This document shows, piece after piece, positions 43,704-50,015 of a DNA stretch of 50,015 bases. Made by a program: the position numbers and the translations under genes. The notes under the pieces are model-generated. The model ran no database searches, had not been told where the DNA came from, and worked only from the letters and a program-made list of their open reading frames with translations. This DNA is from Eubacterium sp. (lineage in GTDB: Bacteria; Bacillota; Clostridia; Lachnospirales; Lachnospiraceae). The stretch is from the NCBI GenBank assembly GCA_022796875.1, contig JAAWJJ010000018.1, forward strand, positions 1-50,015, given 5' to 3'. Numbering within the stretch: position 1 is the stretch's first letter; each line of letters starts with the position of its first letter.

Positions 43704-44723
43704 CTAAAACTGTTTCAAAAATCTGTCGTCATTTTCATATAACAGGCGCAGATCGTCGATTTCATATTTTAACAGTGCAATTCGTTCCAGTCCAACCCCG
43801 AATGCAAATCCGGAATATTCCTCCGGGTCGATACCGCTCATTTCCAGTACTTTCGGATGAACCATACCGCATCCCAGAATTTCGATCCAGCCTTCTCCCT
43901 TACAGAAACGGCAACCTTTTCCATGGCATTTAAAGCAGGTCACGTCTACTTCCGCACTCGGTTCCGTAAACGGAAAATGATGCGGGCGGAACTTTACCTT
44001 TGTATCTTCCCCAAACAGCCTTTTGGCAAATTCTTCCAGCGTGCCTTTCAAATCGGCAAACGTAATATGTTTATCGATCACCATTCCCTCGATCTGATGG
44101 AACGACGGAGAATGTGTCGCATCCACTTCATCGGAACGGAAGACGCGTCCCGGAGCGATCATGCGAATCGGCAGCTTCCCTTTTTCCATCGTCCGTACCT
44201 GTACCGGCGAAGTCTGCGTACGGAGCACGATTTTATCATTGATATAAAACGTATCCTGTTCGTCCTTCGCCGGATGGTTCGCCGGAATATTCAATGCCTC
44301 AAAATTGTAATAATCATATTCCACTTCCGGTCCTTCCACGACCTCATAACCCATCCCGATAAAGATTTTCTCCACTTCTTCCAGGGCGATCGTGCTCGGA
44401 TGCCGATGCCCTCTGTGGTTTCTTTCGGCCGGAAGCGTCACGTCGATCACTTCTTTTTTCAGACGATCTTCCAGTTCTTTTGCTTCCAGCTTCTTTTTAG
44501 CGTCTTCTATTTTTGCCTCAATCTGGCTTCGGACTTCATTCACCATCTGTCCAAATGCAGGACGCTCTTCCGGCGACAGATTTTTCATCTCTTTCATCAT
44601 CGCTGTCAGTTTCCCTTTTTTGCCAAGCGCAAATACGCGCACTTCGTTTAATTTCGGCAATTCCGTAACATTTTCAATCTGCGCCAACGCTTCTTCTTTT
44701 ATTTTGCGGAGTTTTTCTTTCAT
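43704..44723 (-). CDS. pheS: Phenylalanine-tRNA ligase alpha subunit
   Basis: PheS (339 residues) is the catalytic subunit. An N-terminal coiled coil (about 1-90) is followed by the class II core with motif 2 ([20 protein letters not shown]) and motif 3 ([15 protein letters not shown]). Controlled by the T-box upstream. Confidence 0.98.
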   Translation of the reverse strand: MKEKLRKIKEEALAQIENVTELPKLNEVRVFALGKKGKLTAMMKEMKNLSPEERPAFGQMVNEVRSQIEAKIEDAKKKLEAKELEDRLKKEVIDVTLPAERNHRGHRHPSTIALEEVEKIFIGMGYEVVEGPEVEYDYYNFEALNIPANHPAKDEQDTFYINDKIVLRTQTSPVQVRTMEKGKLPIRMIAPGRVFRSDEVDATHSPSFHQIEGMVIDKHITFADLKGTLEEFAKRLFGEDTKVKFRPHHFPFTEPSAEVDVTCFKCHGKGCRFCKGEGWIEILGCGMVHPKVLEMSGIDPEEYSGFAFGVGLERIALLKYEIDDLRLLYENDDRFLKQF

Positions 44724-44776
44724 AACCTGACATCCTTTCTGCTTATTTTTGGAAATAAATATACCTTTTTCTGTAA

Positions 44777-45015
44777 TAAAAAAACTCCATCCCCGATAGG
44801 GACGAAGTCATTTCCGCGGTACCACCCTGATTCCTGCTTTCACAGGCTCTCTCTGCTGCGTAACGTGCAGCTTACGTCACCGGCTACCTTATCACCGGCA
44901 CGGCTCCCATGTGAATTTCAGCGGATACTTTGTCCGGAAAGTTCTCAGCATCCTTTCCTCTCTGTACAACGACGGCATCGCCTACTGTGCATGTTCCCTG
45001 CCTTTTTCTTATAAC
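44777..45015 (-). promoter_or_regulatory. T-box riboswitch leader (Phe) of pheST
   Basis: The T-box core AGGGTGGTACCGCG is at 44828-44815. It is followed by a terminator hairpin (arms ACTTCGTCCC and GGGGATGGAGT region, 44808-44784) and seven T residues, so the leader decides between antiterminator and terminator. The long Stem I region lies at about 45000-44900; a UUC triplet at 44915-44913, in the context GAAAUUCAC, fits the Phe specifier. Uncharged tRNA-Phe binding would allow read-through into pheS. This leader accounts for most of the 334-base gap between pheS and the next gene. Confidence 0.93.
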
Positions 45016-45021
45016 CACATT

Positions 45022-45050
45022 ATCTTAGCACAGCATTCCCGATCATGCAA
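45022..45050 (-). promoter_or_regulatory. Sigma-A promoter of the pheST leader
   Basis: Minus strand: TTGCAT (45050-45045), 17-base spacer, TAAGAT (45027-45022). It lies 8 bases past the end of the yihY gene; no terminator is seen between them. Confidence 0.8.
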
Positions 45051-45057
45051 GAAAATT

Positions 45058-46077
45058 TTATGATTCTTTCTGATCCGTTCCGGCTTCCTTTGCATTCTCT
45101 TCCTCTTTTTCTCTTCTTTCCAGCGGATCCGGAAGTTTAATATACAGCTTTTTCTTCAGCGACTTTTTGATCTCCCTGGTTCTTTTCCGGCTTTTCAACG
45201 TTCTTTTATATACTCCGCTTACAAAACGTCTTTGTTTTAATTTGTTAAAAACATAAGAATACTGTTTTTCAAAATACACGTTGATTTCCGCACAAATCAG
45301 CATGATCGTCAGGCAGACGTACAGCCAAAACATAATAATCAGCACGGCCGCCATGCTGCCGTAAATAGAAAACGCATTCATATATTCCACGGCAATGGCA
45401 AGAAAAAAAGTAAATACATACCAGGAAATCGCGCTGAACACCGCTCCCGGAAGCTGATAAAAAACCGACGCGTTCCGCGGGCGGTTCGGCAGGAATTTAT
45501 AAATGCCGGTAAAGAAAATAATCAGCAACAAAAACAGAATCAAAAACCTGCGCCGCATTGCAAACGCAATAAAACCGGAAAGGAACGCCCCCGCATACGT
45601 ATCCGCAAGTTCCGTTACAGACCTGCTGAATACAAGCAGTACCATCAAAAGCACCGTCATAATCAGAAAAATGAACGTAAAAAACATCGCCCGCAAACGT
45701 ACCGCGAACCAGTTTCTTGTTTCTTTCAGTTCATTGATCTTATTCAGGCTGTTTACAATACAGTGCACGCCTTTGGAAGAAGACCATACCGCCAGGACAG
45801 CCGTAATGGAAATCAGCCCGATCGGCTGTTTAAATACCAGGTCCACAACCGTAATCAAAAATCCGGATACGACGGATGGGGTCATCTGCTCGATCAGGTA
45901 AAGAATCGTATCCTCCGTCACGGACGTATATCTGAGCAGCGCGCTCAAAAGCATAATAAACGGCATGACCGACATAATCAAAAAATATGCGATCTGAGCC
46001 GCATAAGCGCTGACACAGTCTCGCTTATAGCTTTTATCCAGAAATTTTTTAATAATATCAATGACTACTTCCTTCAT
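45058..46077 (-). CDS. YihY/BrkB family inner-membrane protein
   Basis: A 339-residue protein with six or so membrane helices in the first ~260 residues and a basic, charged C-terminal tail (about 270-339). The opening (CVSAYAAQIAYFLIMSVMPF) and the segments around VWSSSKGVHCIVNSLNKIN fit the YihY/BrkB family, once mis-named ribonuclease BN. Function unclear. Its start overlaps the spoIID-like gene by 20 bases, so the two are translationally coupled. Confidence 0.9.
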   Translation of the reverse strand: MKEVVIDIIKKFLDKSYKRDCVSAYAAQIAYFLIMSVMPFIMLLSALLRYTSVTEDTILYLIEQMTPSVVSGFLITVVDLVFKQPIGLISITAVLAVWSSSKGVHCIVNSLNKINELKETRNWFAVRLRAMFFTFIFLIMTVLLMVLLVFSRSVTELADTYAGAFLSGFIAFAMRRRFLILFLLLIIFFTGIYKFLPNRPRNASVFYQLPGAVFSAISWYVFTFFLAIAVEYMNAFSIYGSMAAVLIIMFWLYVCLTIMLICAEINVYFEKQYSYVFNKLKQRRFVSGVYKRTLKSRKRTREIKKSLKKKLYIKLPDPLERREKEEENAKEAGTDQKES

Positions 46078-47596
46078 TTTGGGTATTTTCCTTCAACTGG
46101 CCTGTCAGTTCTTCTAGAGGCATCACTTCGATGTCCTGATAGAAAAAACGCAGGATGTCTGCATATCCATATTGGTTTAATGCCAGCAAATTCGCACCGT
46201 TTTGGCTCATTCCGACTCCGTGCCCCAATCCGCCGCCATAAACCGTGCCATTGGATTCTTCCGACTGGCTGGCAATGACAAAATAGGAACTCGGGAGCAG
46301 CGCCGCCTCTTCCTGGACAAATCCGTCCTGACAGGTGATATTCGTTGTCATGGCGCCAAACAGGCTGCGTATCGTGTATTCGTTTTGAACAGTTACTTTG
46401 CAATGCTCAAAAACGATCTCCACTACTTGTGCCGCGCCGGCATAACTTCTCTTTGTAATACTAACAGCCACTATTTTACCAAAATCTGGCGTCGTGTCAA
46501 GTTCTTCTTCGTTCATTTTATCCAAAAACCGGACCGTCCCCGGCAGCATAGACGCCCTCTGTTTTAGTATTTCTACCACTTTTTCCGTATTTTTATTCAT
46601 GGAAAACTCTGCCTGCCAGCGATAATACCGACATTCTTTTTCGAGCGCCTCTTCCTCTGACCCCATAACCGCCTGTGCAAAATCCTCTTCTTTACTGAAA
46701 TCCCGATTTTCTCCTCCCAAGGCGACCCATATCGGCTGCAAATACGTATAATCCTCCTGATTCAAATTCCACACGCCGACGTCGGACGTATGTCCCCAGG
46801 AAGTCGAGAAGTAAAACGGTTCCGCTACAACGCCGTCTTTTACCAGAACCATCCCCCTCGTTTCGTCAACGGCCTGTCTGGCGGTTTCCGATATTTTCTG
46901 TTTATTATAAACCTGGAACATGACCGTGTCATCGATCTGCGCGTCATATTCCGGATATGCTGTCATCTGCATTTTCGCATATACATAACTGCGGGCGCAT
47001 ACCGCCTGCGCCTTAAAAGCTTCATATTCATAGGAATCCGGCATTTCACTCGGCAAAACGCCATAAATGTACTCCTCTATTCCCACTTGATTGACAATGG
47101 CACTTCCCGCCTCCTGCTTCCTGACATGAAAAACCCCCTCATACTCCAGACTCCAGACGCCGTTATCGCAGACTTTAAGCCCCCGGCCGGATACGCTGGC
47201 AATCGTGACCAGGCCGGCGCCGTTTTCCCAGAACGACGTTTCTTCCAATACGGTGCCTCCCGGATATGTCATACTCTCTCCGGTGTCTGCCGTAACCGTA
47301 AATTCTTCCTCGCAGCTAAAGGACGGATTATTATGTAACGGCCCTCCTTCGGGGTTCAATAACAATACTTTAACCGTATCCTCATAGACCGGAACATCCT
47401 GTTCTTCCTCTTTTTCTTCTTCCTCCCTGATCTCCACTCCATCAGACAAAGACGACACAGAACCAAACAAATTCGGAAAAGCCAGCGGAAACGCAGTCTT
47501 TCCCGGTTTACCGGCAGACTGCCTGACTATATATACCGCTTCAAACGCCACCACGCAAAGTAAAAAAACCAAAAGGGCCGTATGAATCTTTTTCAT
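46058..47596 (-). CDS. SpoIID/LytB-domain protein (peptidoglycan stem-modifying/lytic)
   Basis: A 512-residue protein with a signal-anchor helix (about 5-25), an acidic linker, and a SpoIID domain in the middle with YGVLPSEMPDSYEYEAFKAQ and AVCARSYVYAKM, where the Glu of PSEMP is the expected catalytic residue of the lytic transglycosylase family. In spore formers SpoIID works with SpoIIP and SpoIIM in engulfment; other SpoIID-domain proteins modify the wall outside sporulation. This one is longer than B. subtilis SpoIID and pairs with yihY, so I would not call it spoIID outright. The start at 47596 has GGAGG; the frame stays open far upstream without a site. Confidence 0.88.
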   Translation of the reverse strand: MKKIHTALLVFLLCVVAFEAVYIVRQSAGKPGKTAFPLAFPNLFGSVSSLSDGVEIREEEEKEEEQDVPVYEDTVKVLLLNPEGGPLHNNPSFSCEEEFTVTADTGESMTYPGGTVLEETSFWENGAGLVTIASVSGRGLKVCDNGVWSLEYEGVFHVRKQEAGSAIVNQVGIEEYIYGVLPSEMPDSYEYEAFKAQAVCARSYVYAKMQMTAYPEYDAQIDDTVMFQVYNKQKISETARQAVDETRGMVLVKDGVVAEPFYFSTSWGHTSDVGVWNLNQEDYTYLQPIWVALGGENRDFSKEEDFAQAVMGSEEEALEKECRYYRWQAEFSMNKNTEKVVEILKQRASMLPGTVRFLDKMNEEELDTTPDFGKIVAVSITKRSYAGAAQVVEIVFEHCKVTVQNEYTIRSLFGAMTTNITCQDGFVQEEAALLPSSYFVIASQSEESNGTVYGGGLGHGVGMSQNGANLLALNQYGYADILRFFYQDIEVMPLEELTGQLKENTQNEGSSH

Positions 47597-47668
47597 AAAT
47601 TTCCTCCACAGAATATTTATTACAATAGAATCCACGCCCCGCGATAATTCTACTGTCATGAATTGATA

Positions 47669-47700
47669 AAAAGAGACTGTAAAAACAGCCTCTTTTTTCT
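47669..47700. terminator. Bidirectional intrinsic terminator upstream of the spoIID-like gene
   Basis: Stem AAGAGaCTG / CAGcCTCTT with loop TAAAAA, flanked by A-runs and T-runs on both sides, so it can end transcripts in either direction. On the minus strand it lies 73 bases before the spoIID-like start and ends a leader of about 150 bases. Confidence 0.8.
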
Positions 47701-47829
47701 CTTTTGCGCCCTGCCCTGACCACGCCGGCCCGGATGGAAACGTCTTCTTCTGTATCGTCTTCTTTTGTAACTTCCTTTTTTCTTTTGTACTGATTCCTCT
47801 TTTGTAAATCAGAAATTACATTAATCTAT

Positions 47830-47858
47830 AGTATAACCCAAAATGCCGTTTCCCGCAA
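47830..47858 (-). promoter_or_regulatory. Promoter of a short leader/sRNA upstream of the spoIID-like gene
   Basis: Minus strand: TTGCGG (47858-47853), 17-base spacer, TATACT (47835-47830). Transcripts start near 47824 and meet the terminator at about 47670. No supported ORF lies in between. Confidence 0.6.
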
Positions 47859-47867
47859 TTTTGACGC

Positions 47868-48014
47868 CTAGCTTACGCCAGGTGGGACATCGCATCAGCC
47901 TTTTTGCCTTCCGCTGCAAACGGCGGCCTGACAGCCGGGCTGAAATAATAGAAATCCCTTAAATAAAATGTAGGTTCAAAATAACGGGATTGTCGAACAC
48001 CCCAGGAAATACTT
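47868..48014 (-). ncRNA. ssrS: 6S RNA (RNA polymerase-binding regulator)
   Basis: The 5' portion ATTTCCTGGGGTGTTCG, followed by CCCGTTATTTTGAACCTACA, lines up with the start of E. coli 6S RNA (ATTTCTCTGAGATGTTCG, then ..CCTGAGCC). The 3' portion GCGATGTCCCACCTGG matches the other side of the long closing stem, and GGGGTGTT can pair with GATGTCCC. 6S RNA mimics an open promoter and holds sigma-A RNA polymerase in stationary phase. It has its own promoter 8 bases upstream of the likely 5' end. The 3' end is uncertain; no clear terminator follows within 20 bases. It accounts for part of the 528-base gap between pckA and the spoIID-like gene. Confidence 0.82.
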
Positions 48015-48021
48015 TATAGTT

Positions 48022-48050
48022 ATTTTACCTTAATATGTGTAATATTTCAA
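48022..48050 (-). promoter_or_regulatory. Sigma-A promoter of the 6S RNA gene
   Basis: Minus strand: TTGAAA (48050-48045), 17-base spacer, TAAAAT (48027-48022); predicted start near 48014. Confidence 0.8.
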
Positions 48051-48124
48051 TATTTATATTAGGAAATGTTTTACACTTTAAAACTTTGTAACGTTTTTTC
48101 TTTTGAAAGCCACAAAGACGTATT

Positions 48125-49804
48125 TTATAAAGAATTTGCCTGTTCTACCACTTTCCGTATCGCCTCAGCCGCATCTTCCGGAAGCTTATTGTAACCTTCC
48201 TTTAATGTATTCAGGGAAGTCACATAATTCAGTCTGTCCTGCATCCTTGCCTTTAACTGAGCTACATAATTTTTTTCCGTTAAGTCCGGAACAAAGCCGT
48301 CCCATTCAAAAACCTCGATATCGGAAAACGGTCCCCACTGCTTAAAGTCCGCTTTTTTCTCAACGATAGCTTCGAGTAAGCCTAACGTATCTTTCGGCTG
48401 CACCTTTTTCCCCATGAAGTCGCCGGTGTTGATGATATAGCAGTCGACGTTTTTCTCTTCTACCAGTTTTTTGAATTTCTCATAATCATTTACCAGCGGA
48501 TACGTCCGGAACGGGTTCGCATACGGTTCTACAACAAGCGCATTCGGATCCACGCCTTCCTTTAACCGTTCTGCGGAAGAACGTTTTGTTGCCAGCGTAG
48601 CGCCCATAACGGCCGCAAGGGAAGAACCTTTTAATTTTACAACCGGCGGGATCGTAGGGTCTTTCATAATCCAGAAAATAGCGTTAACCGGAGCGTCCAG
48701 TTTGTCTACACGGTTCGGAGACCACAGTTTGGATTTGATCGCACGGCCATTTCCGTTTCTGACGTCTTCCGTTACAAGAACGACTTTTCCGTCCTCATCC
48801 AATGTCGCGGAACAGTTCTGCGCTGTCAGCAAATATTTGTTATCTTCACAGTCGCAAGGATAATCCGCTGTTTTATCAAAATAAGTAGGTTCCAGTGCAA
48901 TCGAAGAACAGGTTTCGGAGTTAATCACAAAGGCATCGTCATGCAGCACTTTGATTGACGGATACTTTCCGCCGTGTTTTGCGTGTGTCAGCGTTGATTT
49001 TCCAGATCCGGAAAGACCAAATACCGCTGCAACGTATTTGGAACCGTCTTCTAACGTATATTCTTTCTGTCCGCCGTGGCAGGAAGCGTATCCGTTTCGG
49101 TTTGCAATCGCCCATGCAAGCGTCAGTGTTCCTTTTTTGTGCTCGCCGAAATATTTCATGCCCAGAATAGCCGCACAGTTCGTTTCGGTATTAAAATAGC
49201 ACAGGCAGTTCGGATCGGAAATATCCGTCTGGTCAGTGCCTGCCCACTGCGGATCGGAGAAAATATAAATATCCGCTTCTTTTTCGTAAACTTTGGAATT
49301 TTTGTACATTTTGACATACTGGTCGGACATATACTGGAAGTTTAACATCCAGGAGTACATCAGGTTTTCCTCTCCTTCCGGAATCAAAAGATGTGCTTTT
49401 ACCATAAACTCCGGATCCAGGCCGATATATACTTCTGCATGATACATCGTTTCCCACCTGGTGTCGTATACCGCATCCATAACCAATTTATCCAGCTTGT
49501 CGCAGTCCACTCCCGGCTCTCCGGTAATACGGCGCGCCGGCGCATAACGTCCGGTAATAGAGCCGTCGTTAAACAACAGTACTTTTGCATCCGGTTCCAG
49601 GCCAAATTCTTCTCCGCGATATACCGGCATGTCCGTTACGATGGTTCCCGGAGAATTTTTTGCCAGTTCGTAGGCTTCTTTCAACGTATTTACTTTCACA
49701 ACATTATTACCGTAAAATGCTGCTTCGATAATAGAACGTGTTTTGGAAAACCCGACTTTCCCCGGTCCGATCTCACTCCGTTTGTAATTTGTTACAGTTG
49801 ACAT
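48125..49804 (-). CDS. pckA: Phosphoenolpyruvate carboxykinase (ATP)
   Basis: PckA (559 residues) interconverts oxaloacetate plus ATP and PEP plus CO2 plus ADP; in gut anaerobes it can run in either direction, feeding gluconeogenesis or succinate formation. The kinase-1a (P-loop) motif GLSGSGKST is at 263-271; the PEPCK-specific stretch with GRYAPARRITG (85-95) and the metal-binding region around HDDAF are intact. GGAGG precedes the ATG. Confidence 0.97.
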   Translation of the reverse strand: MSTVTNYKRSEIGPGKVGFSKTRSIIEAAFYGNNVVKVNTLKEAYELAKNSPGTIVTDMPVYRGEEFGLEPDAKVLLFNDGSITGRYAPARRITGEPGVDCDKLDKLVMDAVYDTRWETMYHAEVYIGLDPEFMVKAHLLIPEGEENLMYSWMLNFQYMSDQYVKMYKNSKVYEKEADIYIFSDPQWAGTDQTDISDPNCLCYFNTETNCAAILGMKYFGEHKKGTLTLAWAIANRNGYASCHGGQKEYTLEDGSKYVAAVFGLSGSGKSTLTHAKHGGKYPSIKVLHDDAFVINSETCSSIALEPTYFDKTADYPCDCEDNKYLLTAQNCSATLDEDGKVVLVTEDVRNGNGRAIKSKLWSPNRVDKLDAPVNAIFWIMKDPTIPPVVKLKGSSLAAVMGATLATKRSSAERLKEGVDPNALVVEPYANPFRTYPLVNDYEKFKKLVEEKNVDCYIINTGDFMGKKVQPKDTLGLLEAIVEKKADFKQWGPFSDIEVFEWDGFVPDLTEKNYVAQLKARMQDRLNYVTSLNTLKEGYNKLPEDAAEAIRKVVEQANSL

Positions 49805-49844
49805 GTTCTTTTCCTCCTACTCTTCTCAATTTTTCTCACCGCTC

Positions 49845-49873
49845 ATTATATACTATTTTTTTCTGTGATTCAA
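49845..49873 (-). promoter_or_regulatory. Sigma-A promoter of pckA
   Basis: Minus strand: TTGAAT (49873-49868), 17-base spacer, TATAAT (49850-49845); start near 49838, leader about 34 bases. Confidence 0.85.
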
Positions 49874-49904
49874 ATACTATTATCTTTTTTACACATTCTT
49901 ATGT

Positions 49905-50015
49905 ATTATTCTATAAGACTTTCCTAAAATCTTCTTTTACCAGATTATCCTTTTCTTTCCAGAAAATTTTATATTTCCAGATTATCCACTTCTTTCCGGA
50001 AAATCCTATATTTCC
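49905..50015. repeat. 37-bp tandem repeats upstream of pckA, running off the window
   Basis: Units at 49942-49978 and 49979-50015 have the same 37-bp period and match at about nine positions in ten; a decayed third copy occupies about 49905-49941. The second unit reaches the window edge, so the array may be longer. The unit contains a CodY-box-like core (49954-49968 in the first). Confidence 0.8.
49954..49968. promoter_or_regulatory. Candidate CodY-box-like site in the pckA upstream repeats
   Basis: On the minus strand AATTTTCTGGAAAGA matches AATTTTCWGAAAATT at 12 of 15 positions; the neighbouring unit matches at 10. It is about 81 bp upstream of the pckA -35. Confidence 0.35.

Noticed and set aside
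47541..47723. 60-codon minus-strand frame upstream of the spoIID-like gene
   Set aside because: It runs through the intrinsic terminator and overlaps the spoIID-like start in another frame; no binding site.
49905..50015. CRISPR array reading of the 37-bp repeats
   Set aside because: The units are directly abutting with no unique spacers, and no cas genes are present.

Overview
The window looks like a chromosome segment of a motile, flagellated member of the Firmicutes, most likely family Lachnospiraceae (Clostridia). The evidence is the gene order codY - flgB...sigD - swrB-like - rpsB - tsf, which follows the Bacillus subtilis fla/che order, together with clostridial features: motAB inside the operon, a TIGR02530-type gene, a DUF6115-type gene, a T-box in front of pheST, and an ATP-type PEP carboxykinase. 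Every gene I can support lies on the minus strand; the window is best read from right to left.

Layout, in transcription order. (1) 50015-48125: a 37-bp tandem repeat array, a sigma-A promoter and pckA. (2) 48014-46058: a 6S RNA gene with its own promoter, then a second promoter whose short leader ends in an intrinsic terminator, then a spoIID/lytB-like gene overlapping a yihY/brkB membrane protein gene. (3) 45050-41268: promoter, Phe T-box leader, pheS, pheT, ending in an 78-bp foldback. (4) 41183-40313: codY, with a CodY-box-like site abutting its promoter. (5) 40275-40186: three terminator-like hairpins spaced exactly 30 bp apart. (6) 40035-5922: the fla/che operon, about 34 kb, with a sigma-A type promoter and a 17-bp repeat array in its leader. 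It encodes the rod start (flgB, flgC, fliE), MS ring and switch (fliF, fliG, fliM, fliY), the export apparatus (fliH, fliI, fliJ, fliO, fliP, fliQ, fliR, flhB, flhA), hook assembly (fliK, flgD, flgE), stator (motA, motB, fliL), placement (flhF, flhG), chemotaxis (cheY and a CheY-like protein, cheB, cheA, cheW, cheC, cheD), a PilZ protein, sigD, and four poorly characterised small or membrane proteins at the end. A hairpin plus internal promoter between flgE and motA may split it into two units; flbD/swrD is missing from that spot. cheR, flagellin and the distal rod genes are not in the window. (7) 5862-3765: promoter, rpsB, tsf, terminator. (8) 3720-1: an AT-rich accessory segment replacing the usual pyrH-frr neighbours, with a large GHKL-type ATPase, a VbhA-like antitoxin, a Fic toxin and an unrecognised gene cut by the window edge.

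How it fits together: CodY, the GTP/branched-chain amino acid sensor, sits immediately upstream of the motility operon and has a probable site in front of its own promoter; a weaker CodY-like site sits in the repeats upstream of pckA. Thus nutrient sensing, gluconeogenesis, translation capacity (pheST, rpsB-tsf, 6S RNA) and motility are neighbours. The core flagellar genes are ordinary. The parts most worth a second look are the left accessory cassette, the repeat arrays and RNA elements between operons, the FlgD tail, the CheY-like protein with an insertion, and the end-of-operon membrane proteins.
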